In this document: positions 42,640 through 54,025 of the stretch, one piece after another
How the letters are laid out: each line of letters begins with the position of its first letter
Position numbering within the stretch: position 1 is the first letter of the stretch
DNA from: Hypsibius dujardini
Lineage: Eukaryota > Tardigrada > Eutardigrada > Parachela > Hypsibiidae
Length of the DNA stretch: 64,000 nucleotides
Reading direction: 5' to 3'
Assembly (NCBI GenBank): GCA_001579985.1
Contig: LRSR01000392.1
Coordinates: 10,001-74,000, forward strand
Position numbers and translations under genes: made by a program
The notes under the pieces: generated by a model
Told to the model about the DNA's origin: nothing
Databases searched by the model: none
Seen by the model: only the letters and a program-made list of their open reading frames with translations

Positions 42640-44579
42640 CTATTGGTCACGCTCATCCGATGACTGCTCACTGATCTCTTCCGATTCGGTACTTAATCGG
42701 GCGGCTCGATCGGGCTGTGGTGTGGCGGAAGTAATAATGGTTGGAAAGACCGGGATCGCCGGCGCCGGTATTGCTACAGCAGCCGGTGAAGCCGGAACAG
42801 CGAGAACCTAGAAACGTTTCATCCATTTATTCGCCGTGAGAAATCTACAAATTAGATTCAAATTTTATTCAACGGTTTACGCTATCAACGATGGTAACAA
42901 ATAAAAACAAACTTCGCAGCCGCTAACAAATTCAGTTAAAAAAGGAGAACCACTTCAATTGAAAGAATAAAAATCATCATCTACCTGCAATTTATTCTTA
43001 GAGCGTGATTTGAGTGACAACATGCGCGTGCCGATGGGCGGCATGTAGGGAACGTAACCGGGACAGTCATCGGATCCGGGCGGACACGTTGAGGAGTTCA
43101 TGCCAAGGATGCGACTGGGCGGTATTTTGTATTCAGTCCAGTTGTGTTTGTGCTCCTGGCACGTTTTGTACCTATGTGATTCAAATTAACATAAGTAACA
43201 CGGAGGTTAAAACTTTAATACACACAAAAAACATCCTGGAGCCAATACCATTGAGCATCCGTGATGAGCTGTTTCACTTCCTTGTTCTTGATTAGAAGTT
43301 TTTCAAGCTCCACGGCTTGCACAAGTTCCTCTTGTGACAGGTAGACCCATCGGACAATTCGCATGAGGTCCGGAAAGTGACCAATCCGATTACCACGATC
43401 ATGATTTATCCAGCGCAAGGCCGCAGTGAAAATATCCATTTCCGTCTGTTTTGAAAACATAGTAATTACGTGGTAAACAGATCCCAGACACCAGCACATA
43501 CAAAGGCAAAGACACAACAGAGACACAGACAAAAACGCAGATACAAAACTAGACACAGACACAGACACAGACACAGGCACAGACAAACACAGACACAGAC
43601 ACAGACACAGACACAGACACAGACACAGACACAGACACAGACACAGACACACATTCACGTGTACAAAACGTATCGAAGAGCAGTTATTACACTCTCTCAC
43701 ATGAACAGCGATGTGGTCGTTCGACAGAAGTCGGTACATGCGCTGGTAAGGCCATTCCACGAACGTGACAAGCTGAATCTGATTATAAAACTTGTCCACC
43801 CACTGTTTGTATACAAACGTGACAAACAGTGCATTGCCAACAGCCTGCTCTGCAATCTAACCCAAACAATTTTATGAACCAAATTGCTCTTGTTCTCAAG
43901 ATGTTTCTAAAGCTGCTACGACCAGTACCTCAAGCATTATAGCCAGATTTTCCTCATTCATAAGAATAGCCAACAGTCTGTGACAGGCTGCAATCAGCGT
44001 CGGCATCTGCAGATACGTCGCCGCCTGGAACATCGAGTAGACGTTGAAGTAATTCAGCCGACACCGTGCCGTGTACATGTAGTTGACAATCTGCGTCACC
44101 GCCGACGCGTCCAAATTCCTGTCAATCCTGATCTCCGTGGTCTGCCGAAAGTTCTCCAACCTTCCTCCCGCATAGATGAAATCACGCATCCACTGGGAGG
44201 ACGCACTCAGGACGTGACGATGCGCCTTGACCTCCCCGTTGGCGACCTTCACGACGGCGTCGTTGAATTGGTCACGCTTGTGAAAGTCCTGCACCACCTT
44301 CCCGACGCTCCACATTATCTCATCCTGCGGTCGCTGAATCAACGCGAACGCGCATTCAATCTCCTGTGGCTGAATCACCTCCGGCATCTCCACCGACATG
44401 GTCAGAGACCCGCTATCGATGACGTTGTTCTGATCCGTCGCTCGATTGGCCTTGACCGGCGTGGTGTTGCTGCTGTTGCAGTGCATCTCGGTGGTCGCGA
44501 CATTGCACTTGGATTTAAGCGGCCCGGCGGACTTCCGCGCCGCAGTTTGCGAATTCCGCGTGACCAATTCACTCGCCAT
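42640..44579 (-). CDS. BTB-BACK domain protein without kelch repeats, 452 aa
   Basis: Five exons: 44579-43929, 43856-43701, 43445-43249, 43171-42985, 42807-42640. Phases close to 452 codons plus stop. Residues about 1-95 are variable and Ser/Thr-rich. A BTB domain follows (FNDAVVKVANGEVKAHRHVL ... YMYTARCRLNYFNVYSMFQA), then a BACK domain (IAVHTEMDIFTAALRWINHD ... LSQEELVQAVELEKLLI). The C-terminal 120 residues are Pro/Ser/Ala-rich, with no kelch repeats. BTB-BACK proteins act as dimeric adaptors, many for cullin-3 ubiquitin ligases; that role is inferred here. The missing propeller suggests a BTBD-type protein, or an unusual KLHL relative that lost its substrate domain. It is head to head with PACRG. 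Confidence 0.82.
43540..43652. repeat. CAGACA array in BTB-BACK intron 2
   Basis: About 110 bp of CAGACA units on the plus strand (UGUCUG in the transcript), inside intron 43446-43700. Confidence 0.9.
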
Positions 44580-45354
44580 AACCGCCCCCGGCAGACACGT
44601 AGTCCTCCCTCCCGTTCGTCAGTCCTCCGAAAGTTTCATCCGCCAACGATGTTTGGTACCGGGTCTGTGGGCGTTGAAGGGAACACGGTCGCAGTTCCCA
44701 AAGGTGACTCCCACCGTGACAACTGAAATCTTGAGACGACAAATATTTCGAGACAACTTCGATATCGCAATACTTTGATTTATAAAACATTCGGAAATGT
44801 ACGAGAAATCGGAGTTGTCACAGTGGACTAGAAATTGAGGAGATAAAGGATAGAGTGATGCGGGCATAATTAAGCAGCGCTGCGACAATAATTTCTGATT
44901 GAACGATCTAAACCCGATGCAGTTAAGCTTTGCTTGAAGAGTTTAAGTAAAACGTGAAATCTAAATAGATATTCCCTAAACGACAACAAGCTCTTGGTGC
45001 GTCATCAGCATCTACGAGAACGAATGTGAGAAACCTAACAAGTTACTCAAATTTAAGTTTCCTAATCATTCGGCTTAACTGCCGACTTCATTATTAGAGT
45101 TTTCTTTTGGTGCAAGCAGTATGGCAGATATGTTGCTGTAGTTACATGATCCAGATCTGTCCACTACTTCAGGTATCGCTTGATTGGGCGGAACGAGTTG
45201 GGGAGCTCAAGCGACCATGTCGTTCAACGGTTCTTGATTTAATGTCTCGTTCGTTGTGTCTCCCCAGACCATATCAACGGAATGAACGACTAGAACGCTG
45301 CTCGTACGACCGATCGTTGCACCAGGGGCTTGGTGCCGCCCATTTCACTAGACC
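44580..45354. promoter_or_regulatory. divergent promoter region between the BTB-BACK gene and PACRG
   Basis: A 775-bp spacer between two start codons facing away from each other. Both promoters and 5' UTRs should lie here. I see no TATA box that I would defend. Confidence 0.45.
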
Positions 45355-47566
45355 ATGCTGGTCAAGAAAGAAAAGCAAGTATTCTACGACACACGCGGAG
45401 TTAAAAGCATCAATGACAAAGCAGCGAAAGCCAAACAGGCTCACAAACGGGTCGTCCCGGGCTTCAGCACACAGAGTCGCCAAACAAATGTGCAGGTGAC
45501 ACCAAATTTGTCGACGTGAATTTGAGATCTCTCCCTCGGTTGGTCTCGGGGTCATCTGAATCATCTCTCATCCTTTTAGGTGGCAAAGCCTCGCATAACT
45601 GGAATCTTCAAGCCCCGCCCGATCGGTCTGACCCTGTTTAGGAAGTTCTATGAGCGAGGCGACTTCCCCATTGCATTGGAACACTGCGCTAAAGGCAGCC
45701 GGATCCTATGGAAGGTAATTTGATGGCAGACGTCTGCAGACACTTCCGATCCGTCCGAATTGGTGCGACCTGTTGATGGTTTCTAGATTCCCCTCGACAA
45801 AATTGACTACCATCACTACCTGCCCCTCTTCTTTGAAGGCCTCCGGGAGACCACTCATCCATATGAATTCTTCGCAAGACAGGGAACGCATGACCTGCTA
45901 GAGCATGGAGGTGGGTGCATGGTTTGGCTTGTGATGATCGTTCCTCATTTCAGGCATCGTGCCCCATTTCAGGCATCGTGCCCCATTTCAGGCAACCTCT
46001 TCTTGGTCTTATTTTTTACCACTTCTACTTACTTAAGCCGATTGTCAGAGATAAATTTCAAAACGTCTCCATTTTTTTTAAGATTTATTTCAATCAATCA
46101 ATATTTAGTTCAAACGAAATATTCCAGTGTTTTTGTAACTTTGAAATTTCGTAAGAAAAAGTTCTCGGAAATTCGCCCATGAAATAATTTTTTTAAATCA
46201 TTATTGATGCTGAAATTATTTAGAAATGGGAGACATTTTGAAATCAATTTCTGAAAAACTCCCCAAGTTAGTAATGTCAGTATAATATGACGTCATCTAC
46301 TGTATATACTTTAATATAAGCTTTTCTGACTAATAACTCTCTCCAAGTTCAATTTGGAATCGATTGACATCAGACAAAAAAATTTGGAATTTGGAGGACT
46401 GGAATACAGACTGGAATACTGGAATCTGTATGTTTCAAGGCTCTGCTTAATTTTTCTAATTAGGCACAACATTGGAAACGTGGCTCTGTTCCCTGATTTA
46501 TATTTAACTTTTGCCAGTCGACTTTAATAGAATTTTGCATACGGATGTGTCCAGAACAGTTTATGTTAACGTATTGCAAAAACAGAACTATCAAGTGGCC
46601 AAAAAATAGGACACAGAAAAAGGTGGCCAGAAATGGGGCATCCTCATCGTAATGATGTTCCAGGATTCCCGTTAAACATGCCATTAAATATCTTTCAGGT
46701 TCGTTGATTCTGCCGGTTGTGCCACAACTGATAATGCCTCTCAAGCGTACGTGAGTAATCACTATAACTCGCTCTTGTGGGTAATTCATTTACATATGTA
46801 AACTTCTCTGCAGGGGCTTTGAACACACACAATCCGCAAGTCATGTGCACGACACTTAAGGTCGTCCAACACCTCATCCTGTGTTGCGATCTTTGCGACG
46901 AAGCGGTACGACATCTTGACTCGCCACAATGATTTCTCTTATTCCGGGCAAAGATTTATTGCTTTGCAGCTTGTGCCGTATTATCGACAACTCCTTCCAA
47001 CGTTCAATATTTTCAAATTCAAAAACGGTAAACACACAATTTTTGCTTTTGTGTGTCTCCTTATACAAAGATGGCAGAACTAACATTAGTTGACTAATTA
47101 GTTTTCTCGGTCACTAGTGACTACAAATTTTTAGTTTAGATTCTTTAACGGCTAAAACTGACAAATCAGCCACTGAAATTTTCAGATTAGTTTAAGCTTA
47201 GATTTTGGTTTAGTTTAGTTTACGACCCTTGTCAATATACCATTTGTGCTTTCGTATTTCAGCAAATCTTGGAGACGGAATAGAGTACAGCCAAGAACAG
47301 CGAGAAAATCTTGGCGATCTGGTACGCGAACGAACGACGAAACTTTAGGATCAGATTTGTTCTAAACTTAACCGGAATATGATAAACTTAACCGGAATAT
47401 GATAAACTTAACCGGAATATGATTAACTTAACCGGAATATAATAACCGTTTCTGTTTGCGATAGATCAACGAAACACTTGAACTCATGGAGCGACATGGT
47501 GGTGAAGACGCTTTCATAAATATCAAGTACATGATCCCGACGTACGAATCCTGCCTACTGAACTGA
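45355..47566 (+). CDS. PACRG: parkin co-regulated gene protein
   Basis: Eight exons: 45355-45495, 45580-45714, 45787-45910, 46699-46746, 46814-46905, 46970-47027, 47263-47321, 47465-47566. All are GT-AG, closing to 252 codons plus stop (human 257 in one isoform, from memory). The core is strongly conserved: [54 protein letters not shown], and the end [16 protein letters not shown]. Only the first 55 residues differ. PACRG is a HEAT-like helical protein that binds MEIG1 and sits at the inner junction of doublet microtubules in cilia and sperm flagella. Intron 3 (788 nt) holds a 19-bp triplication and intron 7 a 20-bp tandem. Confidence 0.96.
45947..45997. repeat. 19-bp tandem with splice-acceptor-like units, PACRG intron 3
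   Basis: Two full and one partial copy of ATTTCAGGCATCGTGCCCC. Each unit contains TTTCAG followed by GC, so it resembles a splice acceptor. The true acceptor of exon 4 lies about 700 nt downstream at 46698. Confidence 0.8.
47085..47225. repeat. AT-rich TTAGTTGACTAA-type repeat, intron copy 3
   Basis: Lies in PACRG intron 6. Contains ATTAGTTGACTAATTAG and repeated TTTAGTTTAG motifs like those at 21240 and 30476. Confidence 0.45.
47364..47443. repeat. four tandem copies of a 20-bp unit, PACRG intron 7
   Basis: The unit AAACTTAACCGGAATATGAT is repeated four times with one or two changes in the last copy. Confidence 0.9.
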
Positions 47567-48267
47567 CCCCTTTTGACGTGTCATACGTGCCACCCTGTAA
47601 CATCTTCACAGTTTTATCAACACCAATGTACATTGTATTCGCAATAAAATACTCAAATGAAAAGATATTTGTTTCGGTGAGATTTAACGGCTAGAGGTCG
47701 TCTCTGCAGTTAAACTGGCGCCATTTGGCGGACTGGGTTCACACTGTTCAGACGGTTCGTCTATTCGTTCCGTGACGCAAAAATACTCCTGCAGCTTTAA
47801 TAAGGATGTCGTTATCCGCTCGTAAGACATCACCGAAATTTGCCTCCAAAGGCCTGATTCGTCGCGTAATATTAACATACGTACATTTGGCAAGTGAAAA
47901 TTGTACTTGCGACTGAGATAGTTGACACTATGACTCTTTACTCGATAGGCAACAACAACCGTTTCGAACAACTAACGGATGTTACTAACCAGATAACAGA
48001 CCATCTCGTACACATGAAGTCATACGCGTTTCATGCTGGAACAAAATGCGTACTGACTGCGCGCGTGTATAGGCAGGGCTAGTCGCTTAGTTACCAATCG
48101 AACAGGCAAGGCTAGTCGCTTTAGTGATGTGTTTTGATGGATTTTGATGGGTTTTGATTGGTTTTGATGTGTTTTGATGGATTTTGATTAGCCCGTTGAA
48201 ACTTGTCCTAAATTCGTATTTTAAAATAAATTGCTGACAAAATATTAGCTCGCTCGCAGGTTAAGCT
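47567..48267. other. noncoding spacer between PACRG and the TPR gene
   Basis: An AATAAA at 47643 (77 nt after the PACRG stop) is a likely poly(A) signal. A TTTTGATGG-type tandem runs over about 48125-48190. A 95-codon minus-strand frame (47684-47971) is treated as unsupported. Confidence 0.5.
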
Positions 48268-51200
48268 ATGGAGCTGGTCTCGGTTCCGGATCTGTACACT
48301 GGATTCGAATCTGTCAGTTCTGATTTTGGATCTCGCAGCAGTAAACGTTACGGGGTAGGTTGAAGAACCACATCGCTTGATCTATCTGCATTTTCAAAAA
48401 AGGACTGCACGGTTTAGAGCGACGGATTTCTGACACCCTTGTCCACTGGAACCCGAAGAGCAACTGGTGACGGTTGGTGTTCCATTTTGTCTGTTCAATT
48501 ACGTCAGATTTGTCATAAATTGTCATTTAATTTAACTAGAATGGCTTGACAAAAGCGAAGCGGGACGCTTGAGTTCAGCTGATTGGGGAGATGGAACTGA
48601 TTCGGCAAGGAAGAAGACTATCTCTTTTTCATCTGTCTCATCACCAGTAACTTCCGTTCAAGAGTGGTAAATAAATTTTTCTGAGCTGTAAAATACTTAG
48701 AGACAAACAGTTACTGGGAACTTCATAAATCATAAATTACAAATTAATTGTGAAAATTAAATTTTATCATGTTAGTGTCACCGTTCAGCTGCAACGCGTG
48801 CAAACTCAAATGGCGCAACTCACAGCGGAAAAGAACGACTGTATTTTTGCTGGCCAATATCAAGCGGTAAGTGACATCTGACAAGTGAAATCTCGCAATC
48901 GTCCCTTTACGTTTATTGTAGTCAGTAACGGGCGTTTAATCCTCCAGGGGATAGATCTTTCAAAGCGGATAAAACAATTGGCAGCAGACTGTTTAGCTGT
49001 ACCTGGTCTAACGGACACGCTAACGCAGACAACGGTGAAGCCCTTGCTGTTTAAGGTATGTGCTCTCTTTGAGAAATCGGGTGCAACTGTCTGTCAACCA
49101 GTTAATCAATCAAAAGAGAATGATACACGTTGTTAAATCTCCCAACCGGAAGTTGGGTAGTTAACAAGTTTATTAGACTGAAAGTAGAGATAAGTAAAGT
49201 AAACTGGAAGAAAGGAAAGAGGAAGTACAAATGCTTCTAGAACTAATAAAACACATGATTATATAGTAAAGTGTGCACTATAGAAATGATTGTAAATAGC
49301 ACATACATCAGAATTAGATACAAGTAATTAGCTGTAGCAGCAGAATAGGGTTAATAAGGTAGATATATATGATTATATAGTAAAGTGTTAACTATAGAAA
49401 TGATTGTAAATAGCACATACATCACAATTACATACAAGTAATTAGCTGTAGCAGCAGAATAGGATTAATAAGGTAGATAGACTTACTAAGTAAGGTTCTA
49501 GTGAGTCAAATAGCTGTAATGATTGGATATGAGGACTTGTTGGGCGTGGTCCAACAACGTAAACACCTGTAACATTTCCGCAATTTGGCACGTTCCCTTT
49601 CAGGCATGGCTTAACCACGCTGAGGTCCATGTCATGGCAGGAAAGTTCAAGCAGGCTGAACGACTGTTCACAAATATCTTCCGGCAGGAATGGCTAGCTG
49701 ATCTCGATGATTCCTATCAGAGTCAGTGAGATAAATCCAAGGAGCATAAATCGAAAGTTCAACCTCTCCGTTCTGTAGGAACGGTTAACACCCGTCTAGC
49801 CCAACTTCATCAGCGACAAGGAAACTACGAAAAGGCCCTGCAGATATGGCTCAGCCTGTTCGATGACTCTGCGATAGCGCCAGGACCAGACCGGTGGGAT
49901 AGCAGTGCTAGTACCGTCAGAGTTAGACGCCACTGCTGAAGGAAGTTTATGGTCTTTTTTCAAGGTCAAACATCGTGGATCATATCGCTCGCTGTTATGC
50001 CGCAGAGGAAAGATTTGACTTGGCTTTTAAGTACAACGAAATCAACGCTGAAACGGGGACTGATCACTCGGCGGCGTTTATCCGTCTAGTCTATCTGCTG
50101 AAGAGGGGGGAGGAGTTTGAACAGCTACGAGCAGCGTTCTACTTCATGCTTTTGATTGAGCAATGTCATCGTTGTGCGATCAATGGGACGACGCTGAAAT
50201 ATTTCGATCAAGCCTCCAATACTAAGTTTGTTTTGATTTTTAGAGTGACATCCAGCATGTTAACTGTGAGTATTTGGATGTTTGAAATTGCAGAGTAAAC
50301 GCTTGTCGAAATTGCATCCGTGATGCCGCTTCGCTATTGGTCCACCACGCCCCTGAAAACGAGTTGGAAGTTCTAGACTGGTAAAAACTGGTAGTAATCT
50401 CAATTACTATACACAATTCGGCTAGCGTTATTTAAATACGTTTTAAATATATTTTAAAATGCCTAAAAAGCGGCATGCATTTTAAATAAAGTAAATATTT
50501 AAGATTTTCTGAACGATGGCACATCTAGGTGTGCAGAAGCGCTTATAAAGACGCCGTGGAAAGACGTCGTAGTGGACTTGGATCTCTTCCAATGCGGAAA
50601 GCTGCTCGAAGAAGGAAGAATTGATCAGGTTGGGCGACCATAATTTTAAGAGTCCACTATGCCTTGCATGGTCAAGACCATTTCGTAGAAGCAGGTGTTC
50701 GGTAGAAAGATCAACGCGTCCATCGAAAGGGGATTTCACCCAAACTGAACATGGCTTGTCTGCTCACTTAGGCCATCGAACTTTTGGAAGATGGTGATTA
50801 TGATGAAATGGATGCGGGATCGCAAAGCAGAGTGCACGCCTGCTTGTCCTGGATCTATTTGCAGGTACTATTGGGATGAATGAACTGTGTTAGGTACATA
50901 CGGTACCGTACGTAGTATTTCCCCTCATTAGTGTGCTCTGATGTCTGAGAGAAAGCGACTACATGGAAAACATCATTCTGCTTCAGATGGACAATGCGGA
51001 GCGCTGTTTAGAACATGCGAACAAAGCACACCAGATTACTCCTGATTCTCCTAGTGGTAAGTAAGCAAACCTAACTCAGAACTTGTGTGAAACAAGCTTC
51101 CTTGTCACAAGAGGAGTGAGGAATTATGGTTTGCGAAACAACGTTCCTACTCTCGAACGTTCATGTAAAAATGTGCCAGAATGTTTCGAAAGAACATCTG

Positions 51201-53065
51201 CCGATAAAATGAGCGGTCACTGACCTCAATGAGCACACTTGCCAATTTTTTTATAGCTCATTTCTTCATTTTCTTTCTGGAGAAGTTTATGACTCACAAC
51301 CCAGTCGTTTGAAGGGACTTATACTTGCCCTTACACACACTGAACACACCACATGACCTTCCACTTCTCCGCGCTTTTTCCTCCCCCCCCCCCTCCAGAC
51401 TAACCAAGTTAAAACCAATTTTTTTACTGGGTAAACAAATTTAGTTTCACCTGAAAGCTAACAACCGAGAACAGTACTCCAGCAAGGTAATACAAGCATT
51501 CATGTCTTCAAAATGAAGTTCAAATTGGCTCAAACTTTGACCAGTAGAATTTGCTGGCAAACTGGTTCTAACTTAGTGAGCGCTATCTTGTGGCCACGTC
51601 TGTATACGGATTTGTACCAAGTTTGCGCCCCATTGTTGCATTCGTAGCTCAGTTGAACATGGCATGCGCCTATCAACTATCCGGTGAATACGACAAAGCG
51701 CTTAACATATGCGAACGCCTCACCTCCGCTGATCCAACACATTACAGTAGCGCAATTACTAAAGGTATAATAAATATCCAGTGCCGAAATTGTTTTGTTA
51801 TTAAGTGTTTCGGGACAGGAATGGTGTTAAAGTCGCTGGGAAGACACGAAGAAGCCTTGCGGACATTTTCCACTGTTCCGGATATTTGTCTGACTCCCCA
51901 ACTGAAATTCGCCATCGCTGAGCTGTGAGTGTTAAATAGGTTTGATAATTTGCTTCATGCTAACGCTAACTCTAACCAGTTCGATCACCAGTTCGATCAC
52001 CAGTTCCGATCACCAGTTCCGATCACCAGTTTGATCATCGGTCCCCTTTCAGGCAGGAAATGACAGAGCGTCCACAGAAGGCATTCGAAACACTTACGGC
52101 ACTGAGTCAAAGTAACCCCGACGATTGTGTGCTCTTGTTGAAACTGGCGGCTCTGTCCACCACGTTGAATGATCTAGATACTTCCGTGTGGTATTACAAC
52201 AAAGTACGAATTTGAACAGCCGACTTTAATGGCATTCTAAATCCTCGTGTCTGCGTGTCTGTGTGTCTGCGTAGGTTTTGCAACTGGACCCGACGAATTT
52301 AAAGGCACTGGATGCGTTAGGAAAGTTCTCAATTACAAAACAACTTCCAGAAAAGGCGGTCGGATATTACGAACTAGCAGCGAAAGCAGAGTTAGTCTAG
52401 GTGGAGAAAAACAAGTCCAGCCACACAATTGTATTTAATTTAAAGGCCAAGCAATGCGGAATGGAAAGTCCTTCACGCCGCAGCAACCCGGAGAGCCGGT
52501 CGCGCACTGGACGCGTTTGACCTTTGTCTGGAAATTCACTACGAGCATCCGGATGACATTTCTTGTGAGACAATCATGTGTTGTCTTGAGAAACTCCTCC
52601 CCAACGGCTAACTGCTGATCCTCTGTAGGCTTGCATCTTCTGCTGAATATCGGCAAACAGATGCGGATTCCCGAAGATCAGATGACGAGCCTTCGGGTAC
52701 AACTAGACGAATTAATAAAACGACAAAACGAATCCGGAGAATCGAAACGACGCGCCTCAACAGTAAACTCCAGTTCCTCGGATTCCTTAAAACCGTCTTC
52801 TTTGTCCGGAACTGCGTGTACCGGTTATGGCAAGACGCACGGCGGAGACAAACGACTCCTTGTACAACCGACAGGCCGAGCAAAGTTCACTTCGAGCTGC
52901 AAGGACCCTGCGTTACCTGGAATCCGGAACGATCTTCCGCGTACTCGCGGAAATGATGACGACAATGAGGAAGACCTAATTGAACAGAAATTGCTGCCAC
53001 TACTGCAGTACAGACGTCGGATAACCGACTCCGTGGCTGCGTCACATCGCGGTGGTTTAATATGA
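48268..53065 (+). CDS. TPR-repeat protein, about 750 aa
   Basis: About 17 exons: 48268-48358, 48540-48666, 48776-48866, 48948-49055, 49604-49721, 49779-49893, 49965-about 50244, 50294-50319, 50529-50628, 50772-50864, 50987-51056, 51648-51764, 51819-51924, 52053-52203, 52275-52390, 52446-52564, 52629-53065. Phases join throughout, except that the end of exon 7 is ambiguous and exon 1 uses a weak donor. The N-terminus is Ser-rich, followed by a short coiled coil (VQTQMAQLTAEKND). After that come helix pairs with TPR spacing (AWLNHAEVHVMAGKFKQAER; LAQLHQRQGNYEKALQIW; NMACAYQLSGEYDKALNICE). The last 110 residues are disordered and charged. TPR arrays are protein-binding scaffolds; I cannot name the orthologue. 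An ATTAAA at 53115 may be the poly(A) signal. Confidence 0.75.
49131..49556 (+). mobile_element. solo LTR (same family as 4647-4932), 426 bp
   Basis: Begins TGTTAAATCT and ends GTGGTCCAACA, with the 4-bp duplication ACGT on both sides. It is longer than the 4647 copy because an inner unit of 114 bp is present twice (the motif TGATTATATAGTAAAGTG at 49256 and 49370). It is a fossil element in intron 4 of the TPR gene. Confidence 0.65.
51975..52045. repeat. 17-18-bp tandem just before a TPR-gene acceptor
   Basis: Four to five copies of CCAGTTCCGATCA, ending a few bases before the acceptor at 52052. Confidence 0.8.
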
Positions 53066-54025
53066 GTGGAAGTGTCGCAACTAGCTGTATCATCGAGTAA
53101 CCATTATCATTATCATTAAAGTCCATTAGATCTTAATCGTCATCTTCCACTAGCTACTTCTTTGTTATTGCATCAACTCTTGACTACCTTGTTTCTCTAT
53201 CGTCTTCTTCCACTAGCTACTTCTTTGTTATTGCATTAACTGTTGGCTACCTTGTTTCTCTCTCGTCTCTTGTCTTTATGGTATATAATCAGATGGTGTG
53301 TGTATGTGCAGACAGTCCGTAATGGTATTATCTCTTTTCGTGCTCGCTACAGAATGGTCCACTGTTTCTTTGACTCTTATGGGCTATTGGTGCGGGTGTC
53401 TGCCAGGAGCTAAGGGTGTACATGTATTAAGCACAAACTGTTAGATAAGTTAGCATAATAGGGTTTATTCGCAAACGGTTTCGAGCTCTAGTGCGACCCT
53501 GTACTGGGCAAAGTCATACGAAATCAAAACTTTAAAGGACGGAGTGCACCATTTAAAAAGGGACGCGAGGGAGGTGTGGTCGAAAGTGTGTCGGCGGAGA
53601 TTGGCCGACGCGCGCCGGTTGTGCGCCTGTGCCGTGTACAAGCCGGATCAGTCAGCCGTTTTCCAAAAACAACGTATCCCCTTTAACCTGCAAAGTCCGA
53701 CCGCGTTGCCGGCCTGTAGTCAGGCGCGCGTCGACCAATCGCCGCCGATACACTTTAGACCACAACTCCCTCACGTTCTGTTTTAAATTTTGCACTCCGT
53801 CTTTCAATGTTTCGGTTCCGTATCATTTTTGCCCAGTACAGGGTTTGATTGCAGCAAAAAACCGTTTGCGCAAAAAGCCTAATGTGTCAACAGCCGAAAC
53901 TCGGAAGACGTAGACGTTACAGTTGATCACGGAGACCAACAGTTTTATTTATAGTAAGCACGTTAATAATAAACGGAATGAACTACTAGTTTTCAACAAG
54001 GTACGGTATAGTGGCACTTCGTGTA
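53066..54025. other. noncoding tail-to-tail spacer, mostly one inverted-repeat element
   Basis: Contains a short duplicated motif (CCACTAGCTACTTCTTTGTT twice, near 53145 and 53210) and the element at 53450-54005. Confidence 0.55.
53450..54005. mobile_element. inverted-repeat element with long arms
   Basis: Arms of about 180 bp face each other: CGCAAACGGTTTCGAGCTC ... GGAGGTGTGGTCGAAAGTGT on the left, and the complement on the right, with a GC-rich centre near 53640-53700. The right end terminates CTAGTTTTCAACAAGGTACG, only 20 bp from the stop of the ZSWIM2-like gene. A half-copy lies at 18345-18690. The superfamily is unknown. Confidence 0.7.

Noticed and set aside
47684-47971. Minus-strand frame of 95 codons after PACRG
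   Set aside because: It begins at a non-ATG codon just after a stop, has no upstream exon or known motif, and lies in the PACRG 3' flank. An acceptor-like TTAG before it keeps it barely possible.
50482-50739. Minus-strand ORF of 85 codons
   Set aside because: It is antisense to a TPR-gene exon (50529-50628) that joins its neighbours in phase.
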